A DNA stretch of 27,323 nt from VRUE01 sp036376775 (GCA_036376775.1 DASUZP010000162.1:1-27323); one strand, 5' to 3'; shown: positions 1-6,988, counted from the first letter of the stretch. The notes: generated by a model not told the origin, from the letters alone. Program-made: numbers and translations.

Positions 1-243
1 GACCCTGACCAAGCGCTCCAGGCTGGGCGTGTGCTCGCCGGTCTCCATGCGGGCGACGTCGGACTGGTGGACTCCCAGTCGCTCCGCTAGCTGTCGCTGG
101 GAGATGTCGTGCTCGGCGCGGTAGTGAGCAACCTCGACCGCAAGCCACCGAGCCAACGCGGTCCGCTCCCACTCCGCGCGGAACTCGGGGTCGCGCAGCT
201 CCTCTGCAAGAACGTCGTTGCTGGATATGAGTTGATCAGCCAT
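1..243 (-). CDS. HTH (XRE/Cro-type) antitoxin, 3' part cut by window edge
   Basis: Read on the minus strand from the ATG at 243, the frame is open for 81 codons to the window edge, so the C-terminus is missing. Residues about 45-80 form a classical helix-turn-helix (ISQRQLAERLGVHQSDVARM followed by ETGEHTPSLERL), typical of Xre/HigA antitoxins. The N-terminal part (MADQLISSNDVLAEEL, then an FRAEWERTALARWLAVEVAHYRAE segment) matches actinobacterial antitoxins paired with RelE/HigB-like toxins. It follows the toxin gene by 48 bases on the same strand, the toxin-first order of higBA loci. By family behaviour it would neutralise the toxin and repress the shared promoter. The domain is clear; the assignment as antitoxin rests on the neighbour. 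Confidence 0.85.
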   Translation of the reverse strand, partial: MADQLISSNDVLAEELRDPEFRAEWERTALARWLAVEVAHYRAEHDISQRQLAERLGVHQSDVARMETGEHTPSLERLVRV

Positions 244-291
244 GGTGGACTCTCTAAATCGTCGATAACAAGCTTGTAATAGCCATCCAGG

Positions 292-723
292 CTACTCCTT
301 CTCCTTGGCTTTTTCCAGTCGCTTGAGCCTCTGCTTCGCCAGACGCACGGCCTTGACGTAGCCCGCCTTGTCGATTTCCGCCTCGGGGCCGATGGCGAGA
401 ACCGGGAACAACATCTCGTCGGCCCGGCAATAAAGCGGCCGCCACCGACTTCTTCCTCGCCGGGGTCGTAACTCGCGCAAGCCCGACCCTTCCTCGCCTC
501 TGACAGCGCTCTGGTGCGGACTCCGCAAGACCGGACCGTCAACTTCCAACTTCTCGATCACATGCGCTATCGCCACGCGCTCGGCGACATCTTCGATCGC
601 GTTCTTCTCGGCGAGCGCCTTCGGATGCCAAGCGACTTCCCAACGTGCCGGGGTTCCACGAGCGATGATCTTCCGCCCACCCTTGGGCCGCGACCTCTTC
701 CGTTCTTTGGTCATTTCCCGCAT
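292..723 (-). CDS. HigB/RelE-like (Gp49-type) toxin
   Basis: This 143-residue basic protein has the layout of phage Gp49-like/HigB toxins. A lysine/arginine-rich N-terminus leads into WEVAWHPKALAEKNAI, a helix, then a beta core with LRELRPRRGRSRWRPLYCRA and a hydrophobic strand (FPVLAIGPEAEIDKAGY). The end is a charged helix (AKQRLKRLEKAKEKE). In the family this beta core carries the ribosome-dependent mRNA interferase site, with arginines and lysines as catalytic residues. It is transcribed on the minus strand directly ahead of the HTH antitoxin gene. The start could be the ATG at 723 or the one at 714; the latter has a GGGAA just upstream. A long stretch between WHPKAL and the core carries no recognised motif. 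Function is inferred from family layout and gene order. Confidence 0.8.
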   Translation of the reverse strand: MREMTKERKRSRPKGGRKIIARGTPARWEVAWHPKALAEKNAIEDVAERVAIAHVIEKLEVDGPVLRSPHQSAVRGEEGSGLRELRPRRGRSRWRPLYCRADEMLFPVLAIGPEAEIDKAGYVKAVRLAKQRLKRLEKAKEKE

Positions 724-817
724 CCGATCATGGGCATCGGTCGGAAGCTTTTGTCAGCGCGGGAAACTGAGGTCGAATAACCGAAATCGCCGCCAATCCC
801 CGCGCATCGGCGCAATC

Positions 818-846
818 CCAGGCACTACTGGGCCAGAAGTGCCTGG
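818..846. other. perfect 9-bp hairpin between tRNA-His and the toxin gene
   Basis: CCAGGCACT at 818-826 is exactly complementary to AGTGCCTGG at 838-846, with an 11-base loop that itself contains TGGGCCA. It lies about 90 bases past the 3' end of tRNA-His (minus strand) and about 95 bases before the toxin start. It could end tRNA transcription or act in the toxin promoter. No U-run follows on either strand, so it is not a classical intrinsic terminator. Nothing else was seen in 724-934. Confidence 0.5.
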
Positions 847-934
847 AATTTCTCGGCATTCTTAGCCCGGTTGGAACGGAATTCGGCCTGTTCCGTCTAT
901 CCAAACCTGTGCGTTTGCAGGCGTTTCGCTGAGG

Positions 935-1008
935 GGTGGACGACCGGATTCGAACCGGCGACCGCCTGGACCACAACCAGGAGCTCTACCAGCTGAGCTA
1001 CGTCCACC
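935..1008 (-). tRNA. tRNA-His (GTG anticodon)
   Basis: The minus strand folds into a full cloverleaf. The acceptor stem is GTGGACG/CGTCCAC with the extra G at position -1 opposite a C discriminator, a hallmark of tRNA-His. The D arm is GCTC-AGCTGGTAGA-GCTC. The anticodon stem is CCTGG/CCAGG around loop TTGTGGT, giving anticodon GTG. The T arm carries TTCGAAT. The bases after the discriminator are CC then T, so CCA is not encoded. Confidence 0.95.
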
Positions 1009-1053
1009 GCGTGGCTCCAATCTAGCGTGCCGGCTGGGGGGTTCGGCGGGCGC

Positions 1054-1776
1054 TTAGGTGGGGTGATTGGCGGCGACCAGGTCGGCGAAGGCCTGGAAGC
1101 CTCGGGTCGAGCGCGCGATCAGGTCGGCCTCGGCTGCGGTGGATTGGCGTCGCAGCTCGGCTGCCGCGCGTTGCCCAAGCGCACCCGTTGCTTCAGCGGC
1201 CATCGCCGGCGTTGCCAGCCAGGCGTCGACCAGAGCCGCATCGGCCTCGGGATGGAAGAGCACGCCCCATGCGTTTCCGTGGCGAAACGCCTGCGGCGTC
1301 GTCCGCGGCGATGAGGCCAGGGGCACCGCGCCCTCCGGCAGGTCAAACACGTCGCCGTGCCAGTGCAGGACCGTCGTCCGCGGAGCCAGAGCTCCTATGA
1401 TCGGATCGCTGGAGTCGTGAATCTCCACGGGCGCGAAGCCGAGCTCGAGGCCCTGTTCCGGCCTCACCTCGGCGCCGAGCGCTCTTGCCAGAAGCTGGGC
1501 GCCGAGGCAGATCCCCAGGACCGGCATCTCCAGCCGGGTCGCCTCGGCCAACCACTCGCGCTCGGCAGCGAGCCCGGGCAAACGCTCGACTTCGTCGACG
1601 TTCATCGGGCCGCCCATGACGATGGCGCCGCTGACCTCCGAGTGACTTGGCAGGGGATCGCCGGCCAGCGGTTCGACCGTCCTCACCTCCAGCCCGTCGC
1701 AAGCGTCGAGGATCCGGTGCGGCGGCTCCCAGGACACATGTTGGATCGCCAGCAACACCGCGGGCTCGGGGCTCAT
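1054..1776 (-). CDS. class I glutamine amidotransferase (GMP-synthase-like GATase)
   Basis: The product is a 240-residue stand-alone class I glutamine amidotransferase. The nucleophile elbow GICLGAQLLA places the catalytic cysteine at residue 90. LFHPEAD supplies the histidine and glutamate (about 175 and 177), completing the triad that hydrolyses glutamine. VMGGPMNVDE and HWHGDVFDLP are typical of the GMP-synthase-like subgroup, whose members act as amidotransferases or as gamma-glutamyl hydrolases on small amides. No synthetase domain or partner gene is adjacent, so the acceptor is unknown. The ATG at 1776 is preferred over upstream starts because those would run into the 171-bp palindrome. 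A TAGCCT box lies 7 bases ahead of this ATG, suggesting a nearly leaderless message. Confidence 0.88.
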   Translation of the reverse strand: MSPEPAVLLAIQHVSWEPPHRILDACDGLEVRTVEPLAGDPLPSHSEVSGAIVMGGPMNVDEVERLPGLAAEREWLAEATRLEMPVLGICLGAQLLARALGAEVRPEQGLELGFAPVEIHDSSDPIIGALAPRTTVLHWHGDVFDLPEGAVPLASSPRTTPQAFRHGNAWGVLFHPEADAALVDAWLATPAMAAEATGALGQRAAAELRRQSTAAEADLIARSTRGFQAFADLVAANHPT

Positions 1777-1785
1777 CCCAGGCAG

Positions 1786-1956
1786 GCTAAGGACCTGTCT
1801 TAAAACCTGCGTGTGCGACTGGCGAGTGCCGGACCGAGCGGGGTAGGACGCAGGGAGGCCGAATGGCAGCGCCATTTGGCCGACCGAGGACGCCGCCCCG
1901 CGAAGTGTGTCCGGCGCCGCCAGGCGTGCGCGGAGGTTTTGAGGCAGGTTCTTAGC
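1786..1956. repeat. 171-bp near-perfect palindrome in a divergent intergenic region
   Basis: The left half, beginning GCTAAGGACCTG at 1786, is the reverse complement of the right half, ending CAGGTTCTTAGC at 1956, along nearly its whole length. Matching blocks are the ends, CTTAAAACCTGCG with CGGAGGTTTTGAG, a GC-rich mid-arm (GCCGGAC with GTCCGGC), and a centre where GGCCGAATGGC faces GCCATTTGGCC around AGC. Mismatches and a small length difference occur in the mid-arm. It fills the gap between the amidotransferase (start 1776, minus) and the repeat protein (start 1973, plus). No target-site duplication or coding capacity was seen. It may be a MITE-like palindrome or a structured regulatory element. 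Confidence 0.85.
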
Positions 1957-1966
1957 GCGCTACCGT
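1939..1966 (+). promoter_or_regulatory. putative promoter reading out of the palindrome, leaderless spacing
   Basis: TTGAGG at 1939-1944, inside the right arm of the palindrome, is followed after 16 bases by TACCGT at 1961-1966. Six bases later comes the GTG start at 1973. Spacing and hexamers fit a primary-sigma promoter whose transcript begins at or next to the start codon. This is by eye only. Confidence 0.4.
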
Positions 1967-1972
1967 TGGCCC

Positions 1973-2206
1973 GTGGCTCAGCGGCGCGGGATCGCGTTCT
2001 TTCGGCCGGAGGCTCGACCGGCTACGGCTACCGGCGCGATGGCGGTCGGGGCGCTGGCTGTCGGCGCGGCGGCGGTCGGTGGCTTTGCGATCGGCCGGCT
2101 CGGCGTCGGTCGTCTCTCGATCGGTCGTGCGGCGATCGGCAAGCTGAAGATCGGCGAGCTCGAAGTCGAGGAGCTGCGCGTGCACGACCGCACCCCTCCC
2201 GCATGA
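1973..2206 (+). CDS. small pentapeptide-like (G-x-L-x-V/I) repeat protein
   Basis: The 77-residue product, from GTG at 1973, has a basic N-terminus (about residues 1-20). Roughly nine tandem five-residue units follow: AVGAL, AVGAA, AVGGF, AIGRL, GVGRL, SIGRA, AIGKL, KIGEL, EVEEL. A small residue two before and a V/I two after each central L/F/A resembles the pentapeptide-repeat register of a right-handed beta-helix. The early turns are uncharged and the later ones carry alternating K, R and E. The DNA shows matching 15-bp periodicity. Its TGA overlaps the ATG of the next gene as ATGA, so the two are probably translationally coupled. The function is unknown. Similar Gly/Ala/Val solenoids occur in small actinobacterial hypothetical proteins; the fold is an inference. 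Confidence 0.7.
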   Translation: MAQRRGIAFFRPEARPATATGAMAVGALAVGAAAVGGFAIGRLGVGRLSIGRAAIGKLKIGELEVEELRVHDRTPPA

Positions 2207-3588
2207 GGCGAACGGGCCTCGCCGTCCTCGCGTTCCTGGCGCTCGCCGCCTGGCCGGCGGCCACTGATGCGCTCGGCCCCTATCCGAGCCTCGGGCAGTG
2301 CCAGGTCTTCCCCGACCCGCCGCCCTCGCTGTCGCCCAGCGCGCCGTCTTTGCCAAACGAGGCCGCCTGGAATCAGGACGTCTCCCAGGCGCCGATCGCC
2401 CCGAGCTCCGCCGCGACGATCGCCTACATCGACGCCCACGGCGGCGACCGTCTCCATCCCGACTTCGGCTCGCCCCGCGCTTACGGGTTTCCCTACGCCG
2501 TCGTCGGCGCCGCTCAGCCCGCGCTGCCGATCCACTACACCGCCTACGGCAGCGAGAGCGACCGGGGACCGTTCCCGCTCCCAGCCGACGCCCCGGTCGA
2601 GGGCGGCCGGCACAGCGACGGCGATCGCCACGTGCTGGTCGTCGACCGCTCCAACTGCATCCTCTACGAGCTTTACCGCGGCTTCGCCGAGCGGGGCGCC
2701 CGGCCGCACTGGAACGCCGACTCGGGCGTCAGATGGGACCTGCGTTCGACCGCGCTGCGGCCCGACTCGTGGACCTCGGCCGACGCCGCCGGACTGCCGA
2801 TCTTCGCCGGCCTCGTGCGCTACGACGAAGTCGCGGCCGGCCACCTCGACCACGCGATCCGCGTCACCTTCGACAGCACCCGCGACGCCTGGGTCCACCC
2901 CGCCTCGCACTGCGCCGGCGACACCGCCAACCCGAGCGCGCCGGCGATGGGGACGCGGCTGCGGCTACGACCGGACTACGGCCTGGCGCGCTTCAGCGGC
3001 GCCGCGAAGACGATCGCCGTGGCGTTGCAGCACTACGGGATGATCGTCGCCGACAACGGCTCCAACTGGTTCTTCAGCGGCAGCAGCGACCGCCGCTGGG
3101 ACGACGAGAACCTGAACCAGCTGAAGCAGATCCCCGGCTCCGCCTTCCAGGTCGTGCGCAGCGCCGCCACGCGCATAGCTGCTGACCCCCCGGCCGCGGT
3201 CAAAGCGAGACGTGGCGAAATTCGGCCCGCAGTCGCGACTCCAGTTCCGCCGCCGCAGGACCGGCGTCGTCCTCCGCCCCCCGATCGATCAGCACCACCT
3301 CGCTTGCCGGAAAGCTCTGCAGCTGGTCCTCGACCGCCTGCACCACGTCCTCGTCGCCGACCCGGGCCTCAGCCGCGATGCCGGCCTTGGCGAGCGCCGC
3401 GACCGTGGCAACCAGGTTCTCCTGGGCGCTTTGTCGGGCCGACTCGACATCGGAGGCCCAACGGTCGAGGAAGCCGATACGGGCAGGCGAGAGGACGAGG
3501 ACCGAGGCATCGCTGCGTTCTCGGTCAAGCCCGGCCTCGGCGGCGATCCGCCGCACGGCAGCCGGCTCCTCGACGGCGCAGGTGGTGA
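2203..3588 (+). CDS. secreted protein of unknown function (YGFPY/GDRHVLVVDR family); 3' end uncertain
   Basis: ATG at 2203 overlaps the upstream stop (ATGA). Residues 1-24 form a signal peptide (MRRTGLAVLAFLALAAWP with an A-rich cleavage region). The body carries NQDVS, LHPDFGSPRAYGFPYAVV, YGSESDRGPFPLP, GDRHVLVVDR, LRPDSWTSADAAGLPIFAGLVRYDE, YGMIVADNGSNWFFSG and LNQLKQIPGSAFQVV. I recognise this as a conserved secreted family of unknown activity in actinobacteria and other soil bacteria. Recognisable similarity ends near residue 325 (about 3175). No in-frame stop occurs until 3586, so the nominal 461-residue product continues with a low-complexity P/R-rich tail antisense to the universal-stress-like gene (3200-3790). 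Both other frames have stops within 3170-3190, so a lost stop or small frameshift near there is likely. The true end is probably about 3180. Confidence 0.72.
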   Translation: MRRTGLAVLAFLALAAWPAATDALGPYPSLGQCQVFPDPPPSLSPSAPSLPNEAAWNQDVSQAPIAPSSAATIAYIDAHGGDRLHPDFGSPRAYGFPYAVVGAAQPALPIHYTAYGSESDRGPFPLPADAPVEGGRHSDGDRHVLVVDRSNCILYELYRGFAERGARPHWNADSGVRWDLRSTALRPDSWTSADAAGLPIFAGLVRYDEVAAGHLDHAIRVTFDSTRDAWVHPASHCAGDTANPSAPAMGTRLRLRPDYGLARFSGAAKTIAVALQHYGMIVADNGSNWFFSGSSDRRWDDENLNQLKQIPGSAFQVVRSAATRIAADPPAAVKARRGEIRPAVATPVPPPQDRRRPPPPDRSAPPRLPESSAAGPRPPAPRPRRRPGPQPRCRPWRAPRPWQPGSPGRFVGPTRHRRPNGRGSRYGQARGRGPRHRCVLGQARPRRRSAARQPAPRRRRW

Positions 3589-3790
3589 CGAGCAGGATGC
3601 TGCGCCGGCCGTCGCTGCCCGGTGTCGAGCCAATCGGCCCGAGAGGACGCTGCCGCGCCGCGATCCAGACGATCGCGAACGCGACCAGCGCCGCGACCGC
3701 GAGACCGAGACCCGGGCCCGCGATCGCGAACCCGGCGACGATGGGCACCGCGATCGCGGCCGCGATCAGGGGCAACTTCCAGGGGGCCAT
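3200..3790 (-). CDS. membrane-anchored universal-stress-like protein
   Basis: The 196-residue product begins with two close hydrophobic helices (about residues 5-45: LPLIAAAIAVPIVAGFAIAG and LGLAVAALVAFAIVWIAA). A soluble alpha/beta domain starts at RRSILLVTTCAVEEPAAVRRI. Its alternating strands and helices (SDASVLVLSPARI, a helix with SARQSAQENLVATVAALAKAGI, EARVGDEDVVQAVEDQL, SEVVLIDRGAE) follow the order of a UspA-like fold. No canonical ATP-binding G-2x-G-9x-G(S/T) motif is visible, so nucleotide binding is doubtful. It is the last gene of a minus-strand trio, 24 bases after the 47-residue membrane peptide. Its 3' half is antisense to the open tail of the secreted protein. The role is unknown; a membrane-tethered sensor is possible. 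Confidence 0.75.
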   Translation of the reverse strand: MAPWKLPLIAAAIAVPIVAGFAIAGPGLGLAVAALVAFAIVWIAARQRPLGPIGSTPGSDGRRSILLVTTCAVEEPAAVRRIAAEAGLDRERSDASVLVLSPARIGFLDRWASDVESARQSAQENLVATVAALAKAGIAAEARVGDEDVVQAVEDQLQSFPASEVVLIDRGAEDDAGPAAAELESRLRAEFRHVSL

Positions 3791-3814
3791 GGCCCCGATT
3801 GTGGCTAAGGGGCC

Positions 3815-3958
3815 CTAAACGCGACGCCTGGTGCCACCGAACATCGGCATCAGCAGCATCGCCAACCCGATCAGGATCACGATGATCCCGAGGATGTAGC
3901 TGACGAGCAGCGCGAGCACGATCCCAACGAGGATTACGACTATTGAGCTTGGAGTCAT
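3815..3958 (-). CDS. 47-residue membrane peptide (DUF6131-like), coupled to upstream gene
   Basis: ATG at 3958 overlaps the TGA of the preceding minus-strand gene as ATGA, giving a 47-codon frame ending at TAG (3815-3817). The peptide is almost entirely hydrophobic: MTPSSIVVILVGIVLALLVS, then YILGIIVILIGLAMLLMPMF, then GGTRRRV. That reads as two transmembrane helices or one long hairpin with a positively charged cytosolic tail. Size and composition resemble tiny actinobacterial DUF6131-type membrane proteins; this is a resemblance, not a search result. The exact stop/start overlap, the hydrophobic coding pattern and the 24-base gap to the next membrane gene argue that it is real although it falls below common length cut-offs. 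Confidence 0.72.
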   Translation of the reverse strand: MTPSSIVVILVGIVLALLVSYILGIIVILIGLAMLLMPMFGGTRRRV

Positions 3959-4890
3959 GGCGCCCGGCTACCCGATCCCCGATTCCAAGAAACGCCTGAA
4001 CCGGACAACCGCTCTTCCGCCAGCGCCCGCCGCAAGGTCTCGTCGAACGGCTCCGGTGAGATCCCGAACGGCGCGGCGCCAGAAGGGTCGGTGACCACGG
4101 TCGCCGTGGTCAGACCCTCGACCAGCGGACGCGCCACCCCGGTATCGACCGGCGTGACCAGGCCGAGCCAGAGCGCAGAGAGCCAGGGCGTGACGAAAGG
4201 GACTGGGATCTTCGGCCGGCGTCGCTTGCCCATCGCCACTGCCATCCGGTCCAGCATCGCCGCGTAGCTGAGGACGTCTGGACCGCCGATCTGGATTTCC
4301 CGGCCCGCGGACTCGGGGACCTCGGGAGCGCGCCGCAGGTACTCGACCGCCGCATCGATGCCGATCGGCTGCGTGTCGGTCTGCAGCCAGGACGGCGCGA
4401 TCATCACCGGCAAGCGCCCGACCAGGTAGCGCAGCGTCCGGTAGGACTCGCTCTCGGCCCCGACCACCATCGCTGCCCGGAAGTAGCTCAGGGGCGGCCC
4501 TTCGGCGGCGAGCACGCGGGCCGTCTCATGGCGGCTGCGCAGGTGCTTGGAAGCGCCGTCGTCCCCCAACCCGCCCAGGTAGACGATCCGCTCGATGCCC
4601 TCGCGTGCAGCCATCCGAGCAAAGTTGCTCGCCCCCAGCCGCTCCCGGGCGGCGAAGTCGCCGCCGGCCGCCATCGAGTGGACCAGGTAGTAGGCGACCT
4701 CGATCCCGTCCCCCGCCCCCTCGAGACTGGCAGCATCGGTGACGTCGCCGAGCTGCGACTCGAACCCTTCCCGCCCGAACCGGTCCGCCTTGGCCGGGTC
4801 GCGCAGCAGACAGCGCACACGGGCGTCCGAATCGCGCAGCGCACCGGCCAGCCGGGCGCCGACGAAACCCGTCGCTCCGGCTATCAGCAC
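3955..4890 (-). CDS. NAD(P)-binding, NmrA-like atypical SDR
   Basis: The 311-residue product starts at GTG 4890; an in-frame TAG lies 24 bases upstream, so no longer start is possible. The N-terminus MLIAGATGFVGARLAGAL holds the atypical SDR dinucleotide motif GATGFVG. RVRCLLRDPAKADRF forms the second strand with an arginine suggesting NADP(H). Then come GDVTDAASL, AYYLVHSM, IVYLGGLGDDG, a substrate region with SYFRAAMVVGAESESYRTLRYLVGRLP, and a C-terminal lobe. The YLVHSM, YLGGLG and QPIGIDAAVEYL signatures are those of the 'NAD(P)H-binding, complex I intermediate-associated 30-like/NmrA' group. No classical YxxxK pair is evident, so catalysis is uncertain. It leads the minus-strand trio with the coupled membrane peptide and the Usp-like protein. 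Confidence 0.85.
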   Translation of the reverse strand: MLIAGATGFVGARLAGALRDSDARVRCLLRDPAKADRFGREGFESQLGDVTDAASLEGAGDGIEVAYYLVHSMAAGGDFAARERLGASNFARMAAREGIERIVYLGGLGDDGASKHLRSRHETARVLAAEGPPLSYFRAAMVVGAESESYRTLRYLVGRLPVMIAPSWLQTDTQPIGIDAAVEYLRRAPEVPESAGREIQIGGPDVLSYAAMLDRMAVAMGKRRRPKIPVPFVTPWLSALWLGLVTPVDTGVARPLVEGLTTATVVTDPSGAAPFGISPEPFDETLRRALAEERLSGSGVSWNRGSGSRAP

Positions 4891-4951
4891 GCTGGCGGCG
4901 ATCGTCCAAGGCTACCCAGCCGCCAGCCGCCGACATCGGACGGCGCCCCTC

Positions 4952-6988
4952 CTACTTACACTCGATCGCACTCCATTGCAGCGCGCCGGCGAATTCCCGG
5001 AGCTTGATGCAGCGGCCCTTGCGAAGAACGTCGAGGGCGATGTGCGTCTCATGGTCGGCCTCGAGCTTGATCCCGAGGGCGCTGGCGCCGCCGTCGAGCA
5101 GCCCGCCGCACGCCACCTTCAAGCCTGCTGCCAGGGCCCTGTAAGTGAACAGGCCGACCGAGACCGCCCCCGGCCCCGTCTCGGCCGCCGCCCCCGCAGC
5201 GACGACTCCGACCGCCCCGGCAAAGACGTCGCTGAAGTAGCCACAGGCCTGCCCGGCGGTCAATCCGAGCCAGTCGCCGCTGCGATAGGCATCCGCAAAG
5301 GCGACCACGTTGCAGGCTGCGTCGGCCCGCACGGCGAGCGCCGGGCCGCCGAACGTCGCCCCCGCTGCGATCAGCGCGCACTGCATCTCCGGGCTCAGCT
5401 TCAGGTCTTCTGGCGCCCCGAACCCGGCACAGACGAAATAGAGGCTCTCGCTGCGGTCATAGAGGGTCTGCTTGCCGCCGAAGGCCTTCGAGGTCTTCGG
5501 ACTGAAGTTCGGGTAAGCGGTGGTGCAGGGATCGGGGTGTCGCCCGGGCGCGGGCGCAAGCGGCGGCGGATCCGGCAGACCTCGCCTGAACACGTCGATC
5601 GTGACGTCAACTTTGTTCAGGTTGCCCGTATCGGCCGTGACGATGAGCTGCCACGGGCCGATCAGCGGATTGCCCCCGGTGAGCAGGGCATAGGTCGATT
5701 CGTTGACGTAGCCCTCCCCCGACCGCAGCGATGCCGCCGACATCGTCGACCCGTCCGGCCGCTGCGCGGTGACCGTCACGTGCCCTTCGGACCACGCAGC
5801 CAGGGCACGGAAATCGCTGTCGCTCGGTTCCACCGTGAAGGGGATGCTGCGCGACTCGCCCGGGGCCAGGGGGAACGTTTCGCTGATGTTCTGCGCGCCG
5901 CAGGTGAGACTGGCGATGATGCGGGCGAAGATCGATTGAATCTGCCCGGCCGAGGTCGCGCTGTAGTACTGCCCGCCGGAGCCGGCTGCGATGCCGGCGA
6001 GGATCCCTTCGGCTTCGGGAAAGCCCGAGACGCCGAGCCCGATCGTGTAGATCGCCGTGCCGGCCGCGGCTATCGCTTCGTTGGCGTTGAATTCGAGGCT
6101 GTTCGGCGCCCCGTCGGAGAGGAAGACGACCGCCTTCTTGTCCGCACCCGACATCGCCGCAAGCTCAGTCTGGGCTCCCAGGAACGCTTCCTGATAGTTG
6201 GTGCCGCCGAAGTCGAAGAGCTGCTGGGCCGCCGTTTTGAGCCCGGGCCTCGTGGTTCCGCTGACCGTCGTAACCCCGAACATCTCGCCCGAGAATTCGT
6301 TGAACGACGTCGCCGCGGCCAGCGAACCGTCCGGCATCTGATCGAGCCCCACGGCAATGGCTTTGGCCCGAAGGTGGGAGGGATCGCTGATTTCCATCGA
6401 TTCGGAATCGTCGGTGACGAAGGTGATGCCCAACGTGTGTGGCGCCGCGCACGGGATGCTCGACGCCCGAGCTTGATGAGCCCTCTTGCGCGGCGCCGCC
6501 ACAAGCGCATACCGATGAGAGAGGGGATTCGAGTTGCCACCAGTGACAGTCACGGTGATCCGCTTCAGATTCCGGTGCCTGCCAGGTGGGTGGGCAAGCC
6601 GCACCTCGATCGGAACGGTCAGGCTTCGCCCTCGCTTGAGCTTCCTGACGATCCAGCATGCGCTTTTCCCCTTGTAGCGGATCGAGCCGTGATGCGAAAC
6701 GCCGACCACACGCGCGCGCTTACGCGGGACCGCGGCACATACGTGGACGGACGTGGCGGTCCAGGGGCGGGTATTCGTCACACGCAGCCGGAGGTTTACC
6801 TGCCGAGTGTCGCTCGTACCGGCGAGCCGCAGGACCGAGACGCGGAAGTCACCCGGCGAGTGCTTCTTCTTGCTGGCGGTTGGACCGTCGCCATGGGGGT
6901 TCTGGGCCGAACTGGCGGCGGGCACAAACACAACCGCGCTCAGTAGGACCAACAACGACACACAACCAACCAGGCGAAAAACGCGCAC
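4952..6988 (-). CDS. secreted von Willebrand factor A domain protein
   Basis: The 678-residue exported protein starts at GTG 6988 with GGGGGG about 10 bases upstream. Residues 1-28 are a signal peptide (VGCVSLLVLLSAVVFVPA, then AASSAQ). Residues about 46-165 form a beta-rich DUF11/CARDB-like domain (LRLRVTNTRPW). The VWA domain spans about 184-365 with an intact metal-ion-dependent adhesion site: DDSES at 193-197, Thr263 in GGTNYQEAF and Asp292 in FLSDGAPN. A beta domain follows (about 375-495; FPLAPGESRSIPFTVEPSD), then a P-rich linker. A cysteine-containing C-terminal region (about 515-678) has alanine/glycine-rich helices and ends in QWSAIECK. It would act outside the cell in metal-dependent binding. 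No transmembrane anchor or sortase motif is seen at the C-terminus. The C-terminal region is unassigned. Confidence 0.85.
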   Translation of the reverse strand: MRVFRLVGCVSLLVLLSAVVFVPAASSAQNPHGDGPTASKKKHSPGDFRVSVLRLAGTSDTRQVNLRLRVTNTRPWTATSVHVCAAVPRKRARVVGVSHHGSIRYKGKSACWIVRKLKRGRSLTVPIEVRLAHPPGRHRNLKRITVTVTGGNSNPLSHRYALVAAPRKRAHQARASSIPCAAPHTLGITFVTDDSESMEISDPSHLRAKAIAVGLDQMPDGSLAAATSFNEFSGEMFGVTTVSGTTRPGLKTAAQQLFDFGGTNYQEAFLGAQTELAAMSGADKKAVVFLSDGAPNSLEFNANEAIAAAGTAIYTIGLGVSGFPEAEGILAGIAAGSGGQYYSATSAGQIQSIFARIIASLTCGAQNISETFPLAPGESRSIPFTVEPSDSDFRALAAWSEGHVTVTAQRPDGSTMSAASLRSGEGYVNESTYALLTGGNPLIGPWQLIVTADTGNLNKVDVTIDVFRRGLPDPPPLAPAPGRHPDPCTTAYPNFSPKTSKAFGGKQTLYDRSESLYFVCAGFGAPEDLKLSPEMQCALIAAGATFGGPALAVRADAACNVVAFADAYRSGDWLGLTAGQACGYFSDVFAGAVGVVAAGAAAETGPGAVSVGLFTYRALAAGLKVACGGLLDGGASALGIKLEADHETHIALDVLRKGRCIKLREFAGALQWSAIECK

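Noticed and set aside
2028..2356. Antisense frames over the repeat protein and the secreted-protein start
   Set aside because: Low-complexity R/A-rich shadows; the plus-strand frame has a clear signal peptide and family motifs.
4739..6946. 735-codon open frame on the plus strand antisense to the VWA gene
   Set aside because: Arginine/proline-rich sequence without domains, a GC-driven shadow of the clearly real secreted protein on the other strand.
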